Shown here in pieces: positions 18,031 to 26,661 of a stretch of 64,000 nucleotides of DNA (the first letter of the stretch is position 1; the number at the start of each line of letters is the position of its first letter). This stretch comes from Streptomyces sp. R33 (GTDB lineage: Bacteria; Actinomycetota; Actinomycetes; Streptomycetales; Streptomycetaceae): assembly GCF_041200175.1 (NCBI RefSeq), contig NZ_CP165727.1, positions 186,001-250,000 of the forward strand, read 5' to 3'. The notes under the pieces are model-generated. The model saw nothing but the letters and a program-made list of their open reading frames with translations, did not search any database and was not told the DNA's origin. The position numbers were made by a program, and so were the translations under genes.

Positions 18031-18935
18031 CTACGCCGGCGGGCTGAGCGCCCCGCGCCCGTCCTGCTGTGCGGCGAAATGCTCTCCCGGCCTGAGGTAA
18101 GCAAGGCTGTGTACGCCGAAGGGCATGTCCACGGTCAGAGCCATTCGGTGACCGCGCCATCGCGCATCCGCAGCGGCCAGGGGTGGCCGGCGTTGACGAG
18201 CTGAGCGCCGCTTCCGTCGAGGGCGATGCCCCGGAGCTGGCCGGTGGCGAAGGTGCGGTTGCCGTGGTCGAGGAGGGCCTGGTGGGTCTGGCGGGCCTGT
18301 TCGGCAAGGTCGGTCCCGGCACGGCGGACGCCGCGGGAGGCATTGATGAGGAGGGTGGCCATGAGGGAAGCGCTTGTGTCGTGACCCATGGCGTCGGTGA
18401 TCGACAGGTGCAGGTTGTGGGTGTCGAGGCTGTAGTCGTAAATGTCGCCGACGATGGCGGCGGCTGGGACCAGGGCGCCCGCGAGCGTGAACTGAGGGGC
18501 TTCGCAGGAGGCAGCGGAAGGCAGGAGTCGGCGCTGGATCTCTGCGGCCAGGCTGACGGCGGTGGTGCGGTTGCCCCAGGGGTAGAGGTCGGTGAAGCGG
18601 CGGTCGGTGACGATGATGTACGCCAGCGCGTGCGCGGCCTCCCCGACCTGGGCGAGCACGTCCGGGGTGACTACTTCGGTGAGGAACAGCTCCAGGACAC
18701 CGATGGTGTCGCCGCGGTTCGTCACTGGGGCGAGGCCCCGCTGCCCCTGCCCGCCATCCGCGGCCAGCACCAGGCGCTGACTGCTCAGGACCTCGTCGTA
18801 GACGCCGCTGTCGGAGAGAGGGAGCCGCGCGGCGAACCGGTCGCGCAGGTTACGCGCCACGACACCGAGGGAGCGCATCATCCACGCCGCCGAGGTCGTC
18901 CGCCCCCTGTGCACCGCACAGGGCGCACCCACCAC
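18031..18935 (-). pseudogene. SpoIIE/PP2C-type Ser/Thr phosphatase, C-terminus broken
   Basis: A GTG at 18935, with GAGGGGT upstream, opens a frame containing a degraded GAF-like part and the phosphatase core: AAEIQRRLLPSAA, LAGALVPAAAIVGDIYDYSL (Asp metal ligand), LSITDAMGHDTSASLMATLL and VNAGHPWPLRMRDG. The frame stops at 18135 just after EWL. The expected continuation MALTVDMPFGVHSLAYLRPGEHF is present in another frame and ends at 18031, and the final acidic DDAT motif is absent. So a frameshift and truncation remove the C-terminal quarter. The intact family dephosphorylates anti-anti-sigma factors. Confidence 0.75.
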
Positions 18936-19337
18936 CTGACCCCTCAAACACAGCCCGGCGGCCGCAGTGAACCGGAACCGGCACGGCGTTGGTGGGAGGC
19001 TACGGCGAGGCCCGGGGGGTGTCTCGGGGCCAAAAGCCGCGGCCACCGCAAGGGGGGAGCGGTGCACTGACGCGGTAAACGACGTCAGAGCGTCGGTCCC
19101 GGCCGGACGTGTGGTGAACGAGCACAGCGTGCTCTTCAGCGGGGGGTGAGGCCGCTCGGGAGACGCCTTCCAGCTTGGCGGCGAGGGGAGTCACGCATCA
19201 TGCTCAGCGCGGTGTGAGGACGTAGCAGGCCCGGCCAGGGGGCCACGTCATGGCGCTGGTGGTGGCCACGGTTGGGGCGGGTTATCCGTACCGGCCAAAT
19301 GGCCATACGACACTCGCCATGGCCACGCACGGGCCTG
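18936..19337. other. Intergenic, no supported gene
   Basis: About 400 bp between the phosphatase relic and the DUF1206 gene. Frames crossing it are short and Arg/Gly-rich. No repeat or hairpin stood out. Confidence 0.4.
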
Positions 19338-20231
19338 TCAGCCTGCACCGCGGCTCCTGACCTGCTGCTCTGCCGGGGCGTCGTGGTCAGGGGCTATGCG
19401 CCAGCGGGCTTCGCAGAAGGAGTAGAGGCCGAACAACAGAAGGCCCACCGCGGCGGCGATCAGCAGCACGGGCCCGGCCGGCGTGTCAGCGAACGAGCGC
19501 AGCGTCTCGTCCAGGCCCTTTGCCTCGCCGGCGTCGAAGCGCACCGCGGCCAGGAGAATGAACAGGCCGGTCGCCACCGCGACCACCCCGCACGCCACGC
19601 CGCCGATGATGCCCAGACCCGCGACGATACGCCGCGTCGTCCGGCTCATTCGCTCCGTGCGGAGGTTCTTCTCGAACTTCCGCATCAGGCTGCGCACCAC
19701 GATCACCACGCCCACGATGGCCAGCACGGCCCCGAACACGCCGACGAGTACCCGGCCATAGGGCAGTTCCAGCACTCTCGCGGTGTAGTCCTTCGACGAC
19801 TCGTCACCGCCGCGGGCCCCGCCGGACCCACCGACCAGCGCGGTCTGCACCACGCCGATACAGATCACCAGGTAGAAGACGGCCAGCCCCAGGGAGCCCA
19901 GGCGGCGGGTCCACTTGTCACCGCCTTCCGTCGCCTGCCCGAAGGCGGCCTCGGAAAGGCGCCACAGCGCCATCGCCGCCAGCCCCACCACCAGCGCCCA
20001 CAGCAGCACCTGGCCGTACGACTGCTCACCGATGGTCCGCACCGCCCCGGACCGGTCGGCCTCCTTGCCGCTGCCGCCACCGAAACCGATCCGCACGGCG
20101 AGGAGCCCGACCAGAACGTAGATCACTCCCCGGGCACAGAGCCCGACCCTGGAGGCAACCTCCATGGCGCGACTGTCAGCCACACGCTGCCCCCGGGTCT
20201 TGGCCTGGGCGCCACCGTTGTCGATCGCCAT
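19338..20231 (-). CDS. DUF1206 integral membrane protein
   Basis: ATG 20231 with GGGAGGT seven bases upstream; 297 residues. Six hydrophobic segments in three pairs, each pair holding the DUF1206 pattern: GLCARGVIYVLVGLLAVRIGFGGG, RRLGSLGLAVFYLVICIGVVQ and RIVAGLGIIGGVACGVVAVATG. It is a polytopic membrane protein of unknown function, common in actinobacteria and usually single-copy. Long extension in the same frame upstream of the start is not family-like. Confidence 0.9.
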   Translation of the reverse strand: MAIDNGGAQAKTRGQRVADSRAMEVASRVGLCARGVIYVLVGLLAVRIGFGGGSGKEADRSGAVRTIGEQSYGQVLLWALVVGLAAMALWRLSEAAFGQATEGGDKWTRRLGSLGLAVFYLVICIGVVQTALVGGSGGARGGDESSKDYTARVLELPYGRVLVGVFGAVLAIVGVVIVVRSLMRKFEKNLRTERMSRTTRRIVAGLGIIGGVACGVVAVATGLFILLAAVRFDAGEAKGLDETLRSFADTPAGPVLLIAAAVGLLLFGLYSFCEARWRIAPDHDAPAEQQVRSRGAG

Positions 20232-20591
20232 ACCCGACACCTCCCTGTGCGCTACCGAGGTCGACACGGCGCGACAGTCAGTGCGCGCTGGAAGGCGTTC
20301 TCGCCACGGCCTGCGAGATACGCCCCCTGGCTCGGCACACACCGCACCAGGGTGCCTCCCGCGCGGGCTGGACGCGGCGGCGACCGGTCACATCGGCTCC
20401 TCCCACCATGGCACCAGGCAGCGCACCCGACCAATGCAGCCCCTTTCGCTTCTCCCGCTTCGGCTCTCCCCGGGGGCAATGGGCTCGACTCCTGAACCGG
20501 GGCGGGACCGGCAGGCTTTGGCGAACGGCCGGGGTGATCGCGGAGAGCACCTTGGGCGCGGGCAGCAGCGAAAGGGTCCACGCGGAGAGTT

Positions 20592-20664
20592 GACGCCCGA
20601 CGTTGACGGCCCTGACTTCACGTCCCTCACACCGTCACACCCCCCATGACCTGGGCAGACACGA
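20592..20664. repeat. Direct repeat flanking the monooxygenase gene, left copy
   Basis: TTGACGGCCCTGACTTCACG, then TCCCTCA and, after a variable stretch, TGACCTGGGCAGA. The same series appears at 21357-21417. Confidence 0.55.
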
Positions 20665-20711
20665 AGCAGGTCTGGCCCAGACGGGCCCGCGCTGCCCGCT
20701 GGTTTGCTCGA

Positions 20712-21041
20712 CTACCGGTTCAGTCCAGCTTTCGCAAGAACTTCATCGAGAGTCAGCGTCGAGGCCAGGTCGTGGATCCAGGCCTCAGGCGGTGCTGCGA
20801 AGACGTCACCCAAAGCGGCCATGAGCGCCTCAAATTCATTCCGGAAGTGCCTGTATACGGCGTCGAGGTTGGCCCACTGCTCGATGATCACGAAGGTATT
20901 CGGCGCTTCGAGATCTTCGGCGACCTGATAGCCCTCGCAGCCCTCCTCAGCACGGGTCCGAGCCGCGTTGCCGCGAACCACCTCGAGCCAGTGGTCACGC
21001 CGCTCCGGCTTGATCGATGCTCTGACAACTTGGAGAATCAT
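20712..21041 (-). CDS. Antibiotic biosynthesis monooxygenase (ABM) domain protein
   Basis: ATG 21041 with AAGGAG six bases upstream; 109 residues. MILQVVRASIKPERRDHWLEVV, ARTRAEEGCEGYQVAEDLEAPNTFVIIEQWANLDAVYRHFRNE is the ferredoxin-like ABM fold found in YgiN/ActVA-Orf6 type proteins. Members are cofactor-free quinone-forming oxygenases or degrade reactive metabolites. The gene is alone, framed by a 60-bp imperfect direct repeat. Confidence 0.85.
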   Translation of the reverse strand: MILQVVRASIKPERRDHWLEVVRGNAARTRAEEGCEGYQVAEDLEAPNTFVIIEQWANLDAVYRHFRNEFEALMAALGDVFAAPPEAWIHDLASTLTLDEVLAKAGLNR

Positions 21042-21356
21042 GCACTGCTCCTTACCTCGCCCGGCGCCGCGTCTTCCGAGATCGCCCAGTTTTGGTGCCC
21101 TGCCCAGTAGACCGCCCCGGGCAACCGACCACCTGTCGTTGTACGCCGCTCGTGTCAGGCGCTGGGGCAGTCGGCCACTCTCGACCATGACCCGGCCCCC
21201 CAACCCAGCGTTCGACCCGTACAGAATCCGAGAAGCAATACGCTTGCGGTGTTCAGCCGGCCCGGGACGGGGCTCCCCCGGGGCTGTGGATCAACGCAGG
21301 CCGGGGTTCTCACCACAAACCAACCTGAAGACAGACTGCACTCGGTTGACCGTCTG

Positions 21357-21417
21357 CGTTGACGAGACTGACCTCACGTCCCTCAGTCATCCACATCGCT
21401 CTGACCTGGGCAGATAG
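21357..21417. repeat. Direct repeat flanking the monooxygenase gene, right copy
   Basis: TTGACGAGACTGACCTCACG, TCCCTCA, then TGACCTGGGCAGA, matching 20592-20664 in order and direction. The pair brackets about 690 bp with one gene. Confidence 0.55.
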
Positions 21418-21433
21418 GCGCGGGATCTAGATA

Positions 21434-22503
21434 AGCCTGCCCGTGGGCCTCTACACGGCCACCGACAGCACACGATCCGCTTCCACCAGCTCCAGCGCGG
21501 ACGGCGGACCGGATCCGGAACCGGCGCGTGAACGAACGCACCGGCGACGAAGTGGACCTCTCGGACATCGTGAAGGGCTACGACACCGGCGCCGAGTACG
21601 TGAGCGTCGAGCCGCAGGAGCTCGACGAGATCGCTCCCGGCCGGTCCCGTTCGATCGACATCGCCGGCTTCGTCGACCTGGACACCGTCAACCCGGTCTT
21701 CTTCGACAAAACGTATTTCCTCGGACCCCGGGGAGCCCAGTACGGGAAGGTGTACGCCCTGCTGGAGCGGGCGCTGGCCGAGTCGAACAGGCGGGCATCG
21801 CCACGTTCGTGATGCGCGGGCGGGAGTACCTGGTCGCGCTGAAAGCTGAGGAAACGGAGGGCCTGCTCACGATCCACACCCTTCACTGGGCCGACGAGCT
21901 GCGCGATCCGCACGCCGAGGTGCCCGACCTGCCGGGAAAGGTCGAGGCGACGGCGGCTGAGGTGAAGATGGCCATGCAGCTGATCGACGCCTTGGCCATG
22001 GAGTGGGACCCGGAGTCGTTCCACGACTCCTTCCGCGAGAAGGTCGAGGCCCTGGTGAAGACGAAGGCCACCGGGGAGACCGTGGAGAAGGCCGAACCGG
22101 CGGCGGAGCCCACCGGCGCCCTCGACCTCATGGAAGCCCTGCGCGGGCCGCCTCCCCCGGCGCGCGGGCGGCGCGCGGGCGGCGCGCGGGCGGCGCGCGG
22201 GCGGCGCGCGGGCGGCGCGCGGGCGGCGCGCGGGCGGCGCGCGGGCGGCGCGCGGGCGGCGCGCGGGCGGCGCGCGGGCGGCGCGCGGGCGGCGCGCGGG
22301 CGGCGCGCGGGCAGAAGACCTCGGCTCCGAAGAAGCGGGCGCGCTCCGGAGCCGCTGCCAAGGGCCAGGAGCTGATGGCACTGACGAAGGCCGAGCTGTA
22401 CGAGAAGGCTGCCGCGGCCGGCATCCCGGGCCGCTCATCCATGAACCACGACCAGCTCGCCGACGCCCTCGCCCACACCGGCCGCGGCCGGCACAAGGCC
22501 TGA
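21434..22503 (+). pseudogene. ku: Ku-type DNA end-binding protein, broken by several frameshifts
   Basis: Pieces in different frames reconstitute an actinobacterial Ku. SLPVGLYTATD is followed after a shift by HTIRFHQLQRG, after another by RRVNERTGDEVDLSDIVKGY and VNPVFFDKTYFLGP, and after a one-base loss by AGIATFVMRGREYLVALK through LMEALRG. The C-terminal Lys/Ala tail of other Ku proteins is replaced by a 154-bp tandem repeat, then KKRARSGAAAKGQELMALTKAELYEKA and NHDQLADAL. The first dozen residues are also missing. Intact Ku binds DNA ends in non-homologous end joining with LigD. No LigD gene is nearby. Confidence 0.85.
22159..22312. repeat. 14 perfect tandem copies of an 11-bp GC-only unit
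   Basis: The unit GGCGCGCGGGC is repeated 14 times without a mismatch (154 bp) in the C-terminal coding region of the Ku pseudogene. Because 11 is not a multiple of 3, each copy gained or lost changes the reading frame of everything downstream. Confidence 0.95.
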
Positions 22504-22668
22504 CTGGTGGCGGGGCCGGTCTACGCCGTGCGCGGCGGCGTCAAGGTCGGGCGCCGTGACCCGCCGTACGAACGTTTGGCACCGCTGCCATCAGATCGGG
22601 GTTCGCGGCTGCACCACCGTGCGCGCCACGGCTCTTTCTGCCGACCGCCCTGGCGATACGGGCCCGGC

Positions 22669-22833
22669 CTACTGGCCGGGCTTCACCTTCACGATTTCGA
22701 TCTCCGAAGCGCCCTCGGCCCCCAGCTCCGCCTTCCGGTCCTCGGCGCTAGGCAGGTCGTAGCTGACCCCGGAAACCATTCGCTTGCCGTCCTGGCGGCG
22801 CACCCACTTCACCCGGTAGTTCACCAGCGCCAC
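22669..22833 (-). CDS. Small hypothetical protein, 54 aa
   Basis: GTG at 22833 with GGAGAG upstream gives (M)ALVNYRVKWVRRQDGKRMVSGVSYDLPSAEDRK and ends EIEIVKVKPGQ. It has a beta-rich pattern with basic N-terminal half and acidic end. No family known to me. Codon use and ribosome site support it as real. Confidence 0.65.
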   Translation of the reverse strand: MALVNYRVKWVRRQDGKRMVSGVSYDLPSAEDRKAELGAEGASEIEIVKVKPGQ

Positions 22834-23006
22834 GGTCTCTCCTTCACTCGCTGCCCCACTCGACGGCAACACAGCCGCAGGTCACAGCCTCGCGCCCGGC
22901 ACTGACAACGAGTCCTGGACGGCCCGAGACCGCAGGCCCGCCTCAAAGCCGCGGCTGCCACATCAGCGGTCGGGAGGCTGGCGGGCCCCAGGGGCGCGGG
23001 CGCCTT

Positions 23007-23579
23007 TCAGGCCACGCGACGTGGCCCAGGACGGCGGGGTCGGCGTCGGCCTATGGGCTCCTCGGGAGCGGCCTGTGGGGAGGAGAACCCGCTCGGCACC
23101 GCCGACCGGGCTGCTGGCGGCGTGGTCGCGTTGGCCGGTGACGCGCCTGGGCGGGCCGGGTTCTGCGCTCGCGCGAGGATGGAGATGTGGGGGATCTGCG
23201 AGGCGCAGGTCTGGCATACCTCGGCCAGGGTCCAGACCTGTCCCACGGACGGGTTGTGTACGAGGACGAGGAGTGTGGGTCCGCTGCACTGGACGTTGGT
23301 CTCGTGGAACGCGCACTGTGCGGCGTGGCAGGAGCAGGCGGCGTTGGGGCGGACCACGGCGAGCCGGGCGTGGGCTTTGACGTGTTCGGCGGCGAAGCGC
23401 CGCAGGGTCGTGGTGTCCTTCGACCGTGGCGGCATGCGGCAGGCCTCGGTGCTGCAGGTGACGGACACGGTGTGGTCGGCATGGCCGGTGAGCCGGACAG
23501 ACCAGGTCCGTCCGGGCACACGCGAACCGGGCATGAGGGTCAAGTCGGCATTCCCGTCGTCGTCGTTCAGATGACTCAA
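23007..23579 (-). CDS. Hypothetical protein with Cys/His-rich centre
   Basis: The likely start is TTG 23579 (MSHLNDDDGNADLTLM); 190 residues. Its centre has AACSCHAAQCAFHETNVQCSG and VCQTCASQIPH. These cysteines and histidines could form a zinc site. The last 60 residues are low-complexity Pro/Arg/Ala. I do not recognise the family; the layout recalls Cys-rich proteins found on actinomycete mobile elements. No operon partner. Confidence 0.6.
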   Translation of the reverse strand: MSHLNDDDGNADLTLMPGSRVPGRTWSVRLTGHADHTVSVTCSTEACRMPPRSKDTTTLRRFAAEHVKAHARLAVVRPNAACSCHAAQCAFHETNVQCSGPTLLVLVHNPSVGQVWTLAEVCQTCASQIPHISILARAQNPARPGASPANATTPPAARSAVPSGFSSPQAAPEEPIGRRRPRRPGPRRVA

Positions 23580-23865
23580 GAGCGCTGATGCGGCTGCGGA
23601 AGTCGGCGTGGGGAAGGCGCTCGCCTCAGCCGGAGGCGGCGCGGCGAGAGCACGGACAGCCCCCGCACTCCGGCCAGGTGCCCTCGGGCAAGCGGACTGC
23701 CAGATGCCCTTTTTCGCACGGGGCGGACCACAGTGTCAACGGCGCGGCAACCCTCAACCCACGTATCGACCAGCCATATCGCCGCTAACTGGCCCCTGGT
23801 CAATAATGGAGCTGTCAGACTGCCTGCTGGCGTGGCTGTGCAGAGATCCAGAGTGATGCCACGAG

Positions 23866-24102
23866 TCAGCCCTCGTGCGGAGCCTCCGCGCTCTTGGCCG
23901 CCGTCACCAGCGCCTTTTCCACTTCGTAGCGGTTCTGCCCGGGCGCTTTCGCGTGCTCGGTGACCGCATCGTGTACCGCGGCCGCAGCCTCAAGCCACGG
24001 CCGCCATCCCTCCACGCTGTAGGGGCTGGCCGTCGCACGGGCCCGGGCTGCGTCTGCAGTACGGCGAAGCCGAATGAGTTCGTCGGTCAGTTCGATTGCC
24101 AC
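23866..24102 (-). CDS. Small helical hypothetical protein, 78 aa
   Basis: GTG 24102 gives (M)AIELTDELIRLRRTADAARARATAS, then GWRPWLEAAAAVHDAVTEHAKAPGQNRYEVEKALVTAAKS. It is all-helical, with no membrane segment. Such short proteins are common in Streptomyces near small regulatory or immunity-type genes. Function unknown. Confidence 0.65.
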   Translation of the reverse strand: MAIELTDELIRLRRTADAARARATASPYSVEGWRPWLEAAAAVHDAVTEHAKAPGQNRYEVEKALVTAAKSAEAPHEG

Positions 24103-24312
24103 CGCGAGATCCTACGTCTCGCTCAGCCCGGCCAGGGCCGCGCCGCGCTCTCGCCGGTGGGAGCGCCGTCAGTTCCCACGCGGTATTCGTGCGTGGATTA
24201 CCGCACACAGGCACTTGATGCCACGGCGAACAGCCCGACGGGGGAACGCTTCGGGCGGTCCGCCGCACCACGACCTCATCCCTGCTGGGAACCTTCAGGC
24301 CGGCTGCGTGGT

Positions 24313-24570
24313 TCAGGTGACGGTGACACGCAGGACGTACGGCTCGCCTGTGCTGATGGCTCGTGCCTGTTCCTGTAGGTCAGCGTCCGTGAAGCCGAGC
24401 AGCGCTTCGTTGGCGGCATGTCGGAGGAGCGGCAGGATCTTGGCGACGGGCTGGTCTCGATGCGCCTCGGCGAGCGCGGCGAAGGCTCGCTGATAGGGAG
24501 CTCCGTACGTACCAGCGCTGTCGGCCAGCAGCCGGTCAAGGTGCTGCTTGTCGACACGGATCTCGCCCAT
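24313..24570 (-). CDS. Small hypothetical protein, 85 aa
   Basis: ATG 24570 after GAGGGGAGC. The sequence MGEIRVDKQHLDRLLADSAGTYGAPYQRAFAALAEAH, ending GEPYVLRVTVT, is helical then one strand. No recognised domain. It lies 210 bp upstream of the 78-aa gene on the same strand and might be in one transcription unit with it. Confidence 0.65.
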   Translation of the reverse strand: MGEIRVDKQHLDRLLADSAGTYGAPYQRAFAALAEAHRDQPVAKILPLLRHAANEALLGFTDADLQEQARAISTGEPYVLRVTVT

Positions 24571-24774
24571 GGCCTGCTCCCCTCGTCCTCACATACCCGG
24601 TCAATCCGAGCTTTCGTCTCGACGTTACGAGGCCGGTCTGACATTGATACTCGTAGCGGGTTCCGGTGGTCGTGGCTCAGGGTCTGACTGACGCCCTGTT
24701 GGGCTGTCCTGCTGTTGTTCTGTCCGGCCATCGGAACCTGTTCCTGGGGCTCCGGCCGGGCGGAACATGACCTA

Positions 24775-25917
24775 CTGACTTTTCCGTTGAGTTGTCGGGG
24801 GTGACATCGCATGATCCCTGCGGTAGTTCGTGACCATGAGGTATGCCCAGGGTGGTGGTCTCACTCCGCAGAGGCAGGCCGCGCGGGAGCGGGTGCGCAT
24901 GCTCGCCGCCGACGACTTTGCGCGGGATGAGAAGAACGTGGTGATAGCCAAACGGCTTCGGGTCAGTGTGCGGTCGGTGGAACGGTGGCGCCGGTCCTGG
25001 CGGGAGGGAGGACGGCAGGCACTGTGCATTTCGGGCCCAGCCGGGCGGCCGAAGGTCGACGACAGTGATTTCGCCGTGCTCGAGCCGCTCCTGCTGGATG
25101 GCGCGATGGCCGAGGGCTGGGCGGATGAGCGGTGGACGCTCTCAAGGGTGCGCATGCTGATCGCGGACCAGCTGGGGGTGTCGTTGTCGATCCGCGGAGT
25201 GTGGGAGTTGCTGCGGCGGCACGGCTGGTCGTGTCAGCAGCCTGCGCGGCGGGCAGTGGAACGGGACGATGCGGCGGTGGCCGGCTGGGTGAAGGAGACC
25301 TGGCCCCAGGCAAAGCCACCGCGGCGGCGCTCGGGGCATGGCTGGTCTTCGAGGACGAGGCCGCCGTCTCGATGACGTCGCACCGCTCACGCACCTGGGC
25401 GCCCAGAGGGGGCACGCCCGTGGTGCGGTTCAACGGCGCTTCCCGCGGCCGCATCTCGATGGCCGCGCTGGTGTGCTTCAAGGCCGGCGAACGCAGCCGC
25501 CTGATCTACCGTCCTCGCATCCAGGGCCATCACCGAGGTGCCCGCCGAGGCTTCACCTGGCAGGACTACCGTGATCTTCTCGTGCGAGCTCACCTTCAGC
25601 TCGGCGGTCCCGTCGTGGTGATCTGGGACAATCTGAATGTTCACCGCTGCAGTCGATTACGTGAGTACGCGGCGGAGCATGACTGGCTCACTGTCGTCCA
25701 GCTGCCCAGCTATGCGCCTGACCTCAATCCGGTCGAAGGCATCTGGTCGTTGCTCCGACGCAGCACTACCGCCAACGTGGTCTTTACCGACCGCGACCAC
25801 CTCGTCCAAGCAGTCCGCAGCGGTCTGCGTCGCATCCAACGACAACCCCACCTCATCGAGGGGTACCTCGCCGAAACCGGCCTCTCGCTCAACGCGACAA
25901 CTCAACGGAAAGGTCAG
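24775..25917 (+). mobile_element. IS630-family insertion sequence, complete
   Basis: A 1143-bp element between TA dinucleotides (24773-24774 and 25918-25919). Its ends are near-perfect inverted repeats, CTGAC(T/C)TTTCCGTTGAG reading inward, continuing TTGTCG. The transposase spans two frames. The truncated element at 8361-9230 is a relative. Confidence 0.9.
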
Positions 25918-25920
25918 TAG
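24836..25920 (+). CDS. IS630-family transposase (two frames, probable -1 frameshift)
   Basis: ATG 24836 (MRYAQGGGLTPQRQAARERV) opens the helix-turn-helix frame: VIAKRLRVSVRSVERWRRSWREGG. After ETWPQAK the frame must move by -1 near 25300-25330 into GAWLVFEDEAAVSM (Asp), VVVIWDNLNVH (Asp) and LNPVEGIWS (Glu), ending NATTQRKGQ within the right inverted repeat. All three catalytic residues are present. The same arrangement is seen in the element at 13617-14783. Confidence 0.85.
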
Positions 25921-25967
25921 GACGATCGGCTCCAGGTAGTCCGCGTGCGGGGAAATGTAGGGGATGG

Positions 25968-26489
25968 CTATCCGAGCAGGATACGGATGCTCGGGTGGTC
26001 CTTCGCCTTGCACCACCAGAGCGCTTCGCCTTCGTGTGTGATGGCATGCAAACCCGTCCCGTGTTCGGGGCAGAGCGGCCATAGCCGTCCGTAGCGATCC
26101 GCGAGGTAGGTCTGGATGGCGTCGGCGACTTCAGCGAGTACCCCGACAGGATCGAACGATTGGATGGCCGACCCAGCCACCGTCACGATCCCCCCGGGAA
26201 AATCGGTCGACGGATGGATGAATTCCGGTCGGGTATCGATGCGGAGGTCCGTCTCCCGCTCTATGGATCCAGTCAACGGCAGAAGCACGTCTAGGACGGA
26301 CCGCGCCTTCCGTTCGAACGCGATCCGCGCGAATCGGTGTGCAGGCAGGTCCCCGTGCTCGTGGTAGACGTCCCGAATCCAGTCGACCCGCCCGCTCTGG
26401 ACGACTTCCCAGCCCAGTTCGCCTTCGACGCGTTTCAGCCACTGCTCGAAGGCCTGTTCGTGGCGGCGCTCGAGCTCGCTGTCAGCCAA
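25968..26489 (-). CDS. Hypothetical protein, candidate immunity gene for the RHS protein
   Basis: TTG 26489 with GGTGGAG upstream; 173 residues, MADSELERRHEQAFEQWLKRVEGELG. Middle: FERKARSVLDVLLPLTGSIERETDLRIDTRPEFIHP. The C-terminus WPLCPEHGTGLHA and GEALWWCKAKDHP carries Cys/His pairs that may form a zinc ribbon. It lies directly downstream of the RHS gene on the same strand, the usual place for an immunity gene. However, a strong hairpin separates the two, and Streptomyces has similar stand-alone genes, so the pairing is a hypothesis. Confidence 0.6.
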   Translation of the reverse strand: MADSELERRHEQAFEQWLKRVEGELGWEVVQSGRVDWIRDVYHEHGDLPAHRFARIAFERKARSVLDVLLPLTGSIERETDLRIDTRPEFIHPSTDFPGGIVTVAGSAIQSFDPVGVLAEVADAIQTYLADRYGRLWPLCPEHGTGLHAITHEGEALWWCKAKDHPSIRILLG

Positions 26490-26522
26490 TGTGATTCTCC
26501 ACCTCTCGATGATAAACGAGTC

Positions 26523-26556
26523 GGCTGACCCGGCCGGATGCTCCGGCCGGGCCAGC
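26523..26556 (-). terminator. Strong stem-loop after the RHS gene
   Basis: GGCTG-A-CCCGGCCGGA, loop TGC, TCCGGCCGGG-C-CAGCC. The inner 10-bp stem is perfect and extends by five more pairs. It lies between the RHS stop (26662) and the next gene start (26489). Confidence 0.7.
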
Positions 26557-26661
26557 CGACGTGGTACGACGCCGCGCGATCCGAGGAGAAAGCGAGGCGA
26601 GGGTTCCCTGTGGAGTCGCCAGGGCGGCTCAGCAGGGATCAGCGCGTCTCAGTGCGGGTGG

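Noticed and set aside
22159..22312. CRISPR array
   Set aside because: Repeats are 11 bp, contiguous and without spacers; a simple tandem repeat.
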